DNA of 64,000 nt. Source: Deltaproteobacteria bacterium. Its GTDB lineage: Bacteria > Desulfobacterota > Binatia > UBA1149 > SPBQ01. Location: assembly GCA_029262375.1 (NCBI GenBank), contig JAJCZM010000007.1, forward strand, positions 1-64,000. The letters are read 5' to 3'. Of this stretch, positions 52,830 through 61,072 are shown piece after piece. Position 1 is the first letter of the stretch; each line of letters starts with the position of its first letter. Below the pieces are notes generated by a model. The model made no database searches. It was not told where the DNA came from and saw nothing but the letters and a program-made list of their open reading frames with translations. The position numbers and the translations under genes are program-made.

Positions 52830-53830
52830 ATACTCAGGCAGATTTTCCCGAAGTGTTGTTGCGACTCCTGAAAACGGAACGCATCGGCGATGTCCTCGAG
52901 CGCGAACGTGCGATCGACGACGGGCCGAATTCCGTTCGTCTCGATCGCGGCGATCATGTCGAGCTGCTGCGCACGCGTCCCGACGGTGATTCCATCGATC
53001 GAAGCGTTTTTCTGAAACAGCTCGGCCGTCGGAACTTCGCCGCTAATCCCCGTCAATACGCCGATCAACGCGATGTGCCCGCCGAATGCGATCGCGCGAA
53101 CTGACTGCGCCATCGTAGCTGGACCGCCGACCTCAACGACGACATCGACGCCGCGGCCATCGGCAATTTCGGTCGCGCGCGATCCCCATTTTTCAACCTC
53201 GCGATAATTGATGAGTTCGTCGGCCCCGAGTGCGCTCAAGCGTTCGAGCTTCTCGTCCGATGACGACGTCGCGATGACCCGGCACCCCGCCGCCTTAGCG
53301 AACTGCAGTGCGAACACCGAGACACCACCACTGCCCTGGACGAGTACCCAGTCTCCCGGCTTCACTTTCGCGACCACCATGAGCGCGCGCCACGCCGTCA
53401 GTCCGGCGCAGGTAAGTGTCGCCGCTTCTTCGTCGGACAACCCCAGCGGCGCGCGCGTAAAACCGTCGGCCGACATCGTGACGGTCTGAGCAGCGAAGCC
53501 GTCGGCCATGTCGCCGGGCACATCGAGGAGTTTCTGCAGTGCCGGCTCCCCTTCGAGCCAATGGGGAAAGAACGTGCTGAGCACACGATCGCCGACCGCG
53601 AACTGAGTGACGCCCTCTCCGACCGCTTCAACCACACCGACGCCGTCCGACATCGGAATGCGTTGGTCGGCCGTCGGCAACAGGCCCGACACGACCACGT
53701 AGTCATGGAAGTTGAGCGAGCTCGCCGAAACAGCCACGCGAATCTCGCCTTCGCCTGGATCTCGCTCTTGCGTGCTTTCGAGTTTGAGGTTGTCGAGACC
53801 ACCGGGCTGCTGCAGACGTATCGCTTTCAT
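52826..53830 (-). CDS. Quinone oxidoreductase-like MDR family protein
   Basis: 334 residues from the ATG at 53830; the open frame beyond it crosses a 9-bp repeat array and is not coding. GroES-like part: VAVSASSLNFHDYVVVSGLLP, DGVGVVEAVGEGVTQFAVGDRV. Rossmann part: VLVQGSGGVSVFALQFAKAAGCRVIATSSSDEKLE (G-x-G-x-x-V type), then ADELINYRE. The zinc ligands of alcohol dehydrogenases are missing, so it belongs to the zinc-independent NADPH:quinone reductase group. It probably reduces an activated double bond or quinone. The substrate is unknown. Confidence 0.88.
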   Translation of the reverse strand: MKAIRLQQPGGLDNLKLESTQERDPGEGEIRVAVSASSLNFHDYVVVSGLLPTADQRIPMSDGVGVVEAVGEGVTQFAVGDRVLSTFFPHWLEGEPALQKLLDVPGDMADGFAAQTVTMSADGFTRAPLGLSDEEAATLTCAGLTAWRALMVVAKVKPGDWVLVQGSGGVSVFALQFAKAAGCRVIATSSSDEKLERLSALGADELINYREVEKWGSRATEIADGRGVDVVVEVGGPATMAQSVRAIAFGGHIALIGVLTGISGEVPTAELFQKNASIDGITVGTRAQQLDMIAAIETNGIRPVVDRTFALEDIADAFRFQESQQHFGKICLSI

Positions 53831-53893
53831 AGGATCGCGTTTGTATGGGTGCTTTGGCGGAGCGGCAAACCGGCGGCCTGCGGCTATTTCGCC

Positions 53894-53935
53894 GGGGCTA
53901 GCGGGGCTAGCGGGGCTACCGGGGCTACCGGGGCC
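53894..53935. repeat. 9-bp tandem repeat (GGGGCTAGC/GGGGCTACC)
   Basis: Two copies of GGGGCTAGC followed by two of GGGGCTACC and a partial unit, in the gap between the divergent MDR and amidohydrolase genes. The 9-bp period matches the array at 37513. Confidence 0.85.
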
Positions 53936-54006
53936 ACGACGAATACGCCCGTGCGTTCGCTCGCCCGTTCCTCGCCCGTGACACCACGACTCGCTAAGCT
54001 GCCCCC

Positions 54007-55440
54007 ATGAAACTCGCTTCCGCCATTCACAGCCTACGCATCGCATTCGCACTCGCAGTTACACTCTTCATGTTGACCGGCTGCAACGACACGCTCACGC
54101 CGCTCGTCGCACGCCCGGTCGATCCTCCCGCCTCGCTCCTGATCGCGGGGGTCGATGTCTTCGACGCCGAGCAAGCACGGATAGACCGCAACAAAGACGT
54201 GCTCGTGCGTGCCGGCATCATCGACGCGATCGCAGACGCCGGTGAATTGGCCGTACCAACGGACGCCGAACGCATCGACGGCAGCGGTGCCACCTTGCTA
54301 CCGGGTCTGATCGACGCGCATGTTCATCTCGCATCGTCGCCCTTTCCACCATGGAAACTCTCACTGCCGGATACGGACGCGAACATGCAGTCGCTGCTGT
54401 ACTGCGGCGTCACGACCATCATGGATGCGGCCGAACCCGATGCCGAGGCTGCGATGGCACGTCGCGAACGCGTACGTTCTGGTGAGCAGCTAGGCCCGCA
54501 GATCTTCGCAGCCGGCAGAATCATCACGGCCAAAGGCGGTCACCCGGTGGCGATGGCACAGAAGGTGCTGCCCTGGTGGTTGGCGTGGTACATCCTGCCG
54601 CGGATCGCGCACGAAGTAGACACGCCCGGCGATGCGCGCGAAGCGGCGCGCACGATTCACGCCGGCGGCGCCGACATCATGAAGATAGTCGTCGACTCGC
54701 TTCCCGACGGCGCGCCGCGCATCGCCACACCGGCGCTCACAGCGGCAATAGAGGAAGCGACTTCGCTAGGGCTACGAACGGTCTCGCACATCGGAAAGTT
54801 CGAAGACGCCCGAGACGCCGCGACGGCCGGCAGCTCGATCTGGATCCACGGCGTCTACAAGGAGCTTCTCGACGACACGCAAGTCGCCGATCTCGCCGCA
54901 TTCGCGATCCCAATGATTCCGACGCTCGTCGTGTTCGACAACTACTCGCGCGTTCTCGACGGTGACCGCGTTGCCACCGCGTTGGAACGAGAAACCGCCG
55001 AACCGGGCTCGCTCGAATCGCTGGGCGAGATTCCTCTCGATCATCCCACGGTCATCGCATTCCGCCCCTTCTTGGAGCTGCTCGCTCGCAATCGGAACTC
55101 CGGCCCCAGCAACGCGCGCCGACTGTTCGACGCGGGCGTGACGATGCTTGCCGGATCCGATCCACAGTCCGGCGTGTTCGCGGGACCGGGACTGCATCGC
55201 GAATTGGTACTGATGTCCGAGGCCGGCATCCCGAGCGCGCAGGTGCTGCGCGCCGCTACGCTCAATGCCGCACGCTATCTCACGCGCGATCAGGATCCCG
55301 AATTCGGAATCATCGCCGCCGGCAAGCGCGCCGATCTATTGTTGGTGGACGGAGATCCGATTGCCGACATCGCCAACGTGAGCAACATCCGCGAGGTGAT
55401 TCTGCGCGGAGAACGACTCACGCGCCGCGCGCGTCGCTAG
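54007..55440 (+). CDS. Amidohydrolase-family lipoprotein
   Basis: 477 residues. A lipoprotein signal (IAFALAVTLFMLTGC, with the Cys at about position 26) predicts membrane attachment facing the periplasm. The amidohydrolase fold is shown by LPGLIDAHVHLASS (metal-binding H-x-H), a Lys in GADIMKIVVDS that may be the bridging carboxylated Lys, the His in TVSHIGKFED, and the Asp in TMLAGSDPQSG. The end TLNAARYL...FGIIAAGKRADLLLVDGDPI is the imidazolonepropionase-like closing strand. It resembles Xaa-Pro or prolidase-like and other amide/ester hydrolases; the substrate is not known. It overlaps the convergent tetR gene by four bases. Confidence 0.9.
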   Translation: MKLASAIHSLRIAFALAVTLFMLTGCNDTLTPLVARPVDPPASLLIAGVDVFDAEQARIDRNKDVLVRAGIIDAIADAGELAVPTDAERIDGSGATLLPGLIDAHVHLASSPFPPWKLSLPDTDANMQSLLYCGVTTIMDAAEPDAEAAMARRERVRSGEQLGPQIFAAGRIITAKGGHPVAMAQKVLPWWLAWYILPRIAHEVDTPGDAREAARTIHAGGADIMKIVVDSLPDGAPRIATPALTAAIEEATSLGLRTVSHIGKFEDARDAATAGSSIWIHGVYKELLDDTQVADLAAFAIPMIPTLVVFDNYSRVLDGDRVATALERETAEPGSLESLGEIPLDHPTVIAFRPFLELLARNRNSGPSNARRLFDAGVTMLAGSDPQSGVFAGPGLHRELVLMSEAGIPSAQVLRAATLNAARYLTRDQDPEFGIIAAGKRADLLLVDGDPIADIANVSNIREVILRGERLTRRARR

Positions 55441-56117
55441 TCGGCATCACCACGTACAACAAACATTCGACATACGTAGTTCTCGACATCACTGAGAACG
55501 GTGTCTATCGGCGCGCTCATTCCCGACTCGACCCAGGCGGCGAGCTGCACCTGTTGCGCAGCGATCAAGATGCGCGCTTCGACGGCCGGTGCGCCACAGG
55601 TGAAATCTCCGTCATCGCGGCCACGCTCGATCAAGGTCGTGAGCACGGTCAAGCCTTCGCTCCACGCGTCGGCGCGTTCGCGCGTCGGAGCGGCATGCTC
55701 CCCCGACCACGCGTAGCCTTCGCGCAGATGCATGCGAAGATAGTTCGGGTGCTCGAGAAAGTAGCGTACGTAACCACGAATTCCGGCGAGCAACAGATCG
55801 AGCGTCGTTCTCCCACCGCGGGCAGCGTCGATCGATGCGCTGAGCAGTTCCGCCAGCCGCGCCGCGTGGACGGCGGCGACGACCTCGGCCTTGCCGGAGA
55901 AGACGGAATAGAGCGTGCCGAGCGACAGCCCTGCTTCCGAAGCAATCTCTTCCATACGCGTGTCGTCAACACCGCGCTCGGCGAACAGTCGCTCGGCACC
56001 GTCGACGATCAGGCGTCGATACAGATCGCTGCGCGCACGTCGCGCTTCGCTCTTGCGCTGCGTAGCGGCCTTTGCCGTCGCTCGCGCGGTCGTCCGGGCT
56101 GTGGTCTTACTCGGCAA
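55437..56117 (-). CDS. TetR-family regulator in the CYP51 operon
   Basis: 226 residues. A lysine/arginine-rich N terminus (MPSKTTARTTARATAKAATQ) precedes the helix-turn-helix IVDGAERLFAERGVDDTRMEEIASEAGLSLGTLYSVFSGKAEVVAAVHAAR. The ligand-binding domain has an LRMHLREGYAWSGEH segment. It is the third gene after cyp51 and the SnoaL-like gene on the same strand, only seven bases behind the latter, so it is probably co-transcribed and autoregulated through the 20-bp palindrome at 58412. The basic leader may add nonspecific DNA binding. Confidence 0.9.
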   Translation of the reverse strand: MPSKTTARTTARATAKAATQRKSEARRARSDLYRRLIVDGAERLFAERGVDDTRMEEIASEAGLSLGTLYSVFSGKAEVVAAVHAARLAELLSASIDAARGGRTTLDLLLAGIRGYVRYFLEHPNYLRMHLREGYAWSGEHAAPTRERADAWSEGLTVLTTLIERGRDDGDFTCGAPAVEARILIAAQQVQLAAWVESGMSAPIDTVLSDVENYVCRMFVVRGDAD

Positions 56118-56124
56118 CGCAGCC

Positions 56125-56688
56125 TCAGTCTTCCCGGTCTGCGATCGTATCGTACCAATTGAAGTCGGTGCGCTTCACCCAACCCGGCTGATCCGTTCCG
56201 CCTTCGAGACGCTTCTTCATCGTGTCGGTGAGTTCGTCGTTTTCGAGCATCGCGAAGAACACCGCGGCGGCGTTCCCGAGATCGAACCAATCACGCTGAA
56301 AGCACCACTTGTAGTCGCCTGCGTAGCGAAACCATGAGCCACCGGTGCCGGCGATCTCATAGGGCTCACCCGTTTTCGGATCGGTCGCGGGCGCCACCTG
56401 GCGCCAGATCCCGATGAACTCGCCCTTCTTGTCGTCGATCAGCGTGCGTACGTAAGGGTAGGTCCAGTTCTCCAGACCCGCCATCTCGAGACCGAACGCG
56501 TTGTCGTGAATCTCGCCACGACCGCGCGCAACGAACTCGTGGTGCGGACCGTTGTTCCAGCTGTATACGGCGTCGTCGGTGTAGAACGCCGACATCTTCG
56601 ACCAATCACCGCTGCGGCCGGCTTCGGTATTGGCTGCGATCCAACGCGCCACCATCTCGTCCATCTCTTCTCGCGGAAAACTAGGCAT
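56125..56688 (-). CDS. SnoaL-like/NTF2-superfamily protein
   Basis: 187 residues from the ATG at 56688, with GGAGGAA (complement of 56692-56698) upstream; a start seven codons earlier would overlap the cyp51 stop. MARWIAANTEAGRSGDWSKMSAFYTDDAVYSWNNGPHHEFVARGRGEI is the usual SnoaL-like cone-fold start, and GGSWFRYAGDYKWCFQRDWFD follows. Such proteins may be isomerases, dehydratases or lipid carriers. Being between cyp51 and its regulator suggests a step in sterol or isoprenoid conversion, but no catalytic residue pair (as in ketosteroid isomerase) can be confirmed. Confidence 0.82.
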   Translation of the reverse strand: MPSFPREEMDEMVARWIAANTEAGRSGDWSKMSAFYTDDAVYSWNNGPHHEFVARGRGEIHDNAFGLEMAGLENWTYPYVRTLIDDKKGEFIGIWRQVAPATDPKTGEPYEIAGTGGSWFRYAGDYKWCFQRDWFDLGNAAAVFFAMLENDELTDTMKKRLEGGTDQPGWVKRTDFNWYDTIADRED

Positions 56689-56698
56689 GGGTTCCTCC

Positions 56699-58333
56699 CT
56701 ATTCGTCAATCAGTTTGAGTGCGCCGGTGGGGCAATTCTCGACCGCACGTTCGACCTGCTCGCGGTGGTCGCCGTCGACGACCTCGGAGCGCACGCGCAC
56801 TTTCAGTTCCTTCTTCTCGAGCGAAAACATATCGGGGGCCTCGGAAACACACACGGCGTGTCCCTGACAAAGATCGAGATCGACCTTGATGCATGCGCGC
56901 CCCGAAGACTTCGTCTCTGCGCCGGCAACGATTCGCGCCGTCGCTTGCGCGGCTTGCCCGGCCTTAGCATTCCGGCTTAGCTGGGCTCTCTTTCGGTAGC
57001 GCACCTTGCAGGGCTGCTGCAACTGCACGACCATCTTCGAGTGATCGTTGCGGTACGACTCCGAAGGCTGTGCCAGTTCGAACTCATAGCTCTCGAATAG
57101 AACGCTGAAGATCGCCTTGAGCTGCATGAGCGCGAACGCCGCACCGACACAACGGTGCCGCCCGGCGCCGAACGGCAGCCAAGCAAACGCCTGACGATCG
57201 GCGCGTGGGTTCGATTTGTAGCGCTCGACATCGAAAGTTTGCGGGTGCTCGAAATACTCGCCCATGCGATTCGATATTGCCGGTGAAACCGCGATGGTCT
57301 TGCCTACTTCGACCTTAAAATCCTTGTAATGGAACTCCTGCATGACCTTGCGCATCAAGATAATCAGCGGCGGATGCAGACGCAGCGACTCTTTGAGCGC
57401 CGCTTCGAGCTCGGGCATGTCGCGCAACGCTTGATAGCTCACATCCGAGCCGTCGGCGTACAGGTCGTCGAGTTCTACGTTCACCGCCGTCATCACCGAT
57501 GGATTGCGCAGCAACTCGATCAGCGTCCACGCCGCGGTTCCCGATGTCGTGTGATGACCGGCAAACATCGTCGAGATGAATATGCCGGCGATCATGTCGG
57601 CGCTGTAGCGATGCGTGCCGTCCTTGTTGCGCAACGTCGCGAGAATCTGCAGTAGGTCTTCCGGCTCGCGCCCTTCGCGCTTGCGGCTATCGATGATCTC
57701 TTGGATCAATTCGACGATTCGCTGGCGCGCCTTGTCGCGTTTGCGAAACGACGGGATCGGGAGATACGCATTCACATAGGCCAGCGCATCCGTACCGAAC
57801 TCGAGGTCGTGATAGAGCCCGACGTATTCACGGCTGAGCTCGTCGCGAAACGTCTTTCCGAGCAAGCAGGCGCTGGACGTGTACAGCGTCAGCTCTGCGA
57901 AGAAATCGAGCAGGTCGATTTCCCCCTGGTCTCCCCAGTCTGCGCACATCTTCACGACTTCGGCAGCGATAGTCTCTGCGTGCCCACGCATCATCTGGTC
58001 GCGCAACGCTTGGTTGCGCAGCGCTTCTTTACGCTGCTCGGGCGTACCGTCGAACACGACGCCCTTTCCGAAAATCGGTGTCATGAACGGATAGGCGGCT
58101 GCCTGATCGAGTTGTTCATCGGGCGCACGAAAGAACGCTTCGTGCGCTTCTTCGCCGTACATCATCACGACGGGTTGGCGCGCGATGCGCATCTCGCCGA
58201 TCTCGCCGCACTCGTCGTGCACGCGCTGCATGAGTTCGAGCGGCGCCTTGCGCAGTTCGAGAAGATGTCCGAGCAGCGGCCATGCCCCCGATGCTCTCGG
58301 TACCGCGCGCGCGGCGAAGGCTGATTGCGACAT
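56699..58333 (-). CDS. cyp51: Sterol 14-alpha-demethylase (CYP51) fused to ferredoxin
   Basis: 544 residues. Residues 1-455 closely follow mycobacterial CYP51: LMQRVHDECGEIG, AYPFMTPIFGKGVVFD, GEIDLLDFFAELTLYTSSACL, the I-helix MFAGHHTTSGTAAWTLIEL (256-274), KESLRLHPPLIILMR, and the haem loop PFGAGRHRCVGAAFALMQLKAIFSVL with ligand Cys395. An alanine/glutamine-rich linker (about 460-478: NAKAGQAAQATA) leads to a ferredoxin with CQGHAVC (Cys489, Cys495) and NCPTG (Cys534). Three cysteines suggest a [3Fe-4S] cluster. CYP51 removes the 14-alpha-methyl group of lanosterol-like sterols, and the fused domain would deliver electrons. It heads the operon with the SnoaL-like and TetR genes. No squalene or lanosterol synthase is in the window. 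Confidence 0.95.
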   Translation of the reverse strand: MSQSAFAARAVPRASGAWPLLGHLLELRKAPLELMQRVHDECGEIGEMRIARQPVVMMYGEEAHEAFFRAPDEQLDQAAAYPFMTPIFGKGVVFDGTPEQRKEALRNQALRDQMMRGHAETIAAEVVKMCADWGDQGEIDLLDFFAELTLYTSSACLLGKTFRDELSREYVGLYHDLEFGTDALAYVNAYLPIPSFRKRDKARQRIVELIQEIIDSRKREGREPEDLLQILATLRNKDGTHRYSADMIAGIFISTMFAGHHTTSGTAAWTLIELLRNPSVMTAVNVELDDLYADGSDVSYQALRDMPELEAALKESLRLHPPLIILMRKVMQEFHYKDFKVEVGKTIAVSPAISNRMGEYFEHPQTFDVERYKSNPRADRQAFAWLPFGAGRHRCVGAAFALMQLKAIFSVLFESYEFELAQPSESYRNDHSKMVVQLQQPCKVRYRKRAQLSRNAKAGQAAQATARIVAGAETKSSGRACIKVDLDLCQGHAVCVSEAPDMFSLEKKELKVRVRSEVVDGDHREQVERAVENCPTGALKLIDE

Positions 58334-58354
58334 CGTGTGTTTTTCCCCCTGGCC

Positions 58355-58400
58355 CGCTGGCGTCGTCGCTCGCTGGCGTCGTCGCTCGCTGGCGTCTTGG
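58355..58400. repeat. 16-bp tandem repeat (CGCTGGCGTCGTCGCT)
   Basis: Two perfect copies at 58355-58370 and 58371-58386, then a partial third. It lies in the leader region of the cyp51 gene between its start codon and the palindrome at 58412. Confidence 0.85.
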
Positions 58401-58411
58401 CTTCGGCCAAT

Positions 58412-58431
58412 AATAGAATCGCGATTCTATT
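58412..58431. promoter_or_regulatory. Perfect 20-bp palindromic operator upstream of cyp51
   Basis: AATAGAATCGCGATTCTATT reads the same on both strands. It lies 79 bases before the cyp51 start codon and just before the divergent gene at 58438. The size and symmetry fit a TetR dimer site, and the TetR gene at 55437 in the same operon is the natural candidate. Confidence 0.7.
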
Positions 58432-58437
58432 TTCCAG

Positions 58438-59583
58438 ATGCAGTATTCCTGCCACGTGAACGCGCTCTACACAAGCCGCGACCGGCCTGACTTCCGCCCC
58501 GGCGGCCTGTATACCGTGACCGCCGTGGTCGTGAACCCCGACAAGAACGCCGCCGTACGGACCAGCCTGACGTGCAACGCCCTGCCCGCTCTGCTGGGCC
58601 TGCTTGGCCTGGCCGGCCTGGCCACTCTGCTGGCTTGGCCGCCTGCAGCCCGGGCTCAGCAGCCCGTGCAGCGTCCTTGCCCCGTCTACGGCCCCGCCAC
58701 GAAGGTCGGCCGCATCACCGATCCGCGCATTACCGAGATCTCCGGATTGGCCGCCAGCGCGACCAATCCGGGTATTCTGTGGCTTCACAACGATTCGGGA
58801 GACGACGCGCGCCTTTTCGCCGTGGGCACGGACGGTGCCACCCGCGCGGTCTACGTGCTGCCATCGGCGGCGGCCATCGACTGGGAAGACATCGCCATCG
58901 GACCGGGACCGCGAGCCGGCGTCGACTATCTTTATATCGGCGACATCGGCGACAACGGCGCTCGGCGCTCACATGTCACGATCTATCGGGTTGCCGAGCC
59001 GCGACTGTCGCAGTCACAGCCGCCCTCGCTCAATCTTTCTCGATTCACGACGTTCCGGCTCGAGTATCCCGACGGCCCCCGCGATGCAGAGGTCCTGCTC
59101 TCGGACCCGACGAGCGGCGACCTGTTCATCGTCTCGAAGGATTTCGCGAACGGCGAGAGTTCGGTCTACCGATTCGGCTATCCGCACAAGCCGGCGTCTT
59201 CGACCGACGGTCGCAACGTGCTCGAACTGGTGGGACACATTCGGTTTCGAGGCATGCGGGCCAGCGACATCGCCGCGACAGCCGGCGATGTGAGCCCGGG
59301 CGGCGACACGGTGATCGTGCGCACGTACACGCAGGCGTTGGTGTGGAGGCGCGCATCTCATACCCGCCTGGCGCACGAGTTGATGACAGCCCCCTGCCCC
59401 GTCCATACTGTAGGTATTGGGTTCCCGTTCGATCAGTATGAAGCGATTGCGTACGCGCCCGACGGCGCGTCGTACTACACCGTGAGCGAGGGCAACACGC
59501 GGTCGATCTATAAATTCGATCTGCGTTCCGATCTGCGTTCCGCTCCGCGCACCAATTCGGGCATCCCCCCGCAAAAGGACTAA
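58438..59583 (+). CDS. Secreted propeller-like protein
   Basis: 381 residues from the ATG at 58438. That start is only six bases after the palindrome, so a GTG between 58516 and 58531 may be the real one. The hydrophobic signal region (LPALLGLLGLAGLATLLAW, ending AARA) is encoded by a GC-rich repeat. The mature part looks like beta-propeller blades (ITEISGLAASATNPGILWLHNDSGDDARLFAV, WEDIAIGPGP, DYLYIGDIGDNGARR, AYAPDGASYYTVSEGN), with acidic loops that may bind calcium. No catalytic motif is evident. It is followed after four bases by the multicopper oxidase gene, so the two are probably co-transcribed. Confidence 0.78.
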   Translation: MQYSCHVNALYTSRDRPDFRPGGLYTVTAVVVNPDKNAAVRTSLTCNALPALLGLLGLAGLATLLAWPPAARAQQPVQRPCPVYGPATKVGRITDPRITEISGLAASATNPGILWLHNDSGDDARLFAVGTDGATRAVYVLPSAAAIDWEDIAIGPGPRAGVDYLYIGDIGDNGARRSHVTIYRVAEPRLSQSQPPSLNLSRFTTFRLEYPDGPRDAEVLLSDPTSGDLFIVSKDFANGESSVYRFGYPHKPASSTDGRNVLELVGHIRFRGMRASDIAATAGDVSPGGDTVIVRTYTQALVWRRASHTRLAHELMTAPCPVHTVGIGFPFDQYEAIAYAPDGASYYTVSEGNTRSIYKFDLRSDLRSAPRTNSGIPPQKD

Positions 59584-59587
59584 CCAC

Positions 59588-61072
59588 GTGCATCGTTCGT
59601 CAACCTGGATAACTCGCTCCCGCGCACTGCTCTGCACGACGCTGATTGCGCTCAACTCCGGCTGCACGCCCGCACCCGAGAAGCCGCGTTTCTCGCTGCC
59701 CGAAGGCGTAGCGCCCGACTCAACCGAAGCGCGCCTACTTGAAGAGTTCTACCCGGCATATTCCGCCGACGCCCCGACGGTGACTGCCACGCGCGAGTTC
59801 GCACTACGTGCAGCGCCGACCGAAGCCGACATCGTAGATGAGAAGGGCCTGAAGGTATGGGCGTTCAATGGAGTGGTTCCGGGCCCGACGTTTCGTGTCC
59901 GGATTGGCGAGAAGGTCAAGATCACGCTCACCAACGATCTCCCGCAACCGACAACCATCCACTGGCACGGCGTGCGGGTTCCGAACGCGATGGACGGTGT
60001 CCCCGGCGTGACGCAACCACCTGTCGAACCAGGGGAACAGTTCGTCTACGAGTTCGTACCAAAAGATGCGGGTACGTTCTGGTTCCACCCTCACGTGCGC
60101 GGCAGCGAGCAGATCGAACGCGGCCTGTACGGAGTACTCGTTGTCGAGGATCTCAAACCGCCCCCCTACAGCCAAGACGTCGTGTGGGTGCTAGACGACT
60201 GGCTGCTGGACGAAGACGGTCAGATCTATCCTCATTTCGTAACGCGCCACGACCTCGCGCACGACGGCCGTTGGGGCAACGTCGCCACCGTAAACGGCTC
60301 GACCGCCGAGCAACTGATCGTGAAACCGGGAGAGCGTATCCGCCTACGAATGGTCGATAGCGCGAACGGCCGCATGTTCGCGCCGCACTTCGAAGGTCTC
60401 GAGCCCATGATCATCGCGGTAGACGGCATGTACACGCGCCGTCCGTTGCCGCTCGAACATTTCGAGATTTCACCCGGCAATCGCCTCGACGTAGACATCA
60501 CGATTCCCGCCGACTCCGGCGGCAAGACATTTACGGTCGTCGATCGTTTCACGCGAAACCAGTTCGTCTTGGCCACCATCCGTGTAGAAGACGTCGATGC
60601 AGTGAAATCGCCGCAGTTCGAAGCGCCGCGCAACGAGCACGTGCCGTACTGGGAAGGCGCGCATGAACTTGACGTCGATCATGTTTACAAGCTCGATGCG
60701 CGCTCGGGCGGACCGCACGGCATCGAGTGGATGATCAACGACAAGGTCTGGGGTGAGCATGAAGCAAGCGCGCTACCGCCGGATCGCTGGACAAAGGTTC
60801 GATTCCAGAACGAGTCGTACCGACTGCACCCGATGCATATTCACGGTCAGTTCTTCAAAGTCATCGCACGCAACGACGAGCCGGTGGACGAGCCGTACTT
60901 CCGAGACACCGTCCTACTCAAGCGCAAGGAATCCGTCGATGTCGGCATGGTGCCGCTCGACTGGGGCAACTGGCTCATGCATTGCCACATCCTCGAGCAC
61001 GCCGAATCCGGCATGAGAACGTTGTTGACCGTCGAGGGCGAGAACGAGGAAAAGAAAGAGTCGGCTGACTAA
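59588..61072 (+). CDS. Multicopper oxidase (laccase-like), probable lipoprotein
   Basis: 494 residues from a GTG start. The N terminus RSRALLCTTLIALNSGC suggests a lipobox. Copper ligands are complete: HWHG (H125, H127), WFHPHV, HPMHIHGQ and HCHILEHAESGM, supplying the trinuclear centre and the type 1 site with Met as axial ligand. It oxidises phenols or metal ions while reducing oxygen to water, outside the cytoplasm. CueO-like Met-rich segments are absent, so the substrate is open. The stop codon overlaps by four bases with the convergent redoxin gene. Confidence 0.93.
   Translation: MHRSSTWITRSRALLCTTLIALNSGCTPAPEKPRFSLPEGVAPDSTEARLLEEFYPAYSADAPTVTATREFALRAAPTEADIVDEKGLKVWAFNGVVPGPTFRVRIGEKVKITLTNDLPQPTTIHWHGVRVPNAMDGVPGVTQPPVEPGEQFVYEFVPKDAGTFWFHPHVRGSEQIERGLYGVLVVEDLKPPPYSQDVVWVLDDWLLDEDGQIYPHFVTRHDLAHDGRWGNVATVNGSTAEQLIVKPGERIRLRMVDSANGRMFAPHFEGLEPMIIAVDGMYTRRPLPLEHFEISPGNRLDVDITIPADSGGKTFTVVDRFTRNQFVLATIRVEDVDAVKSPQFEAPRNEHVPYWEGAHELDVDHVYKLDARSGGPHGIEWMINDKVWGEHEASALPPDRWTKVRFQNESYRLHPMHIHGQFFKVIARNDEPVDEPYFRDTVLLKRKESVDVGMVPLDWGNWLMHCHILEHAESGMRTLLTVEGENEEKKESAD

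Noticed and set aside
58165..58788. 207-residue minus-strand frame with GQAGQAKQAQQSGQG repeats upstream of cyp51
   Set aside because: It covers the cyp51 start, the palindrome and the opposite-strand signal peptide; the Gln/Ala/Gly repeat is the shadow of the 9-bp DNA repeat.
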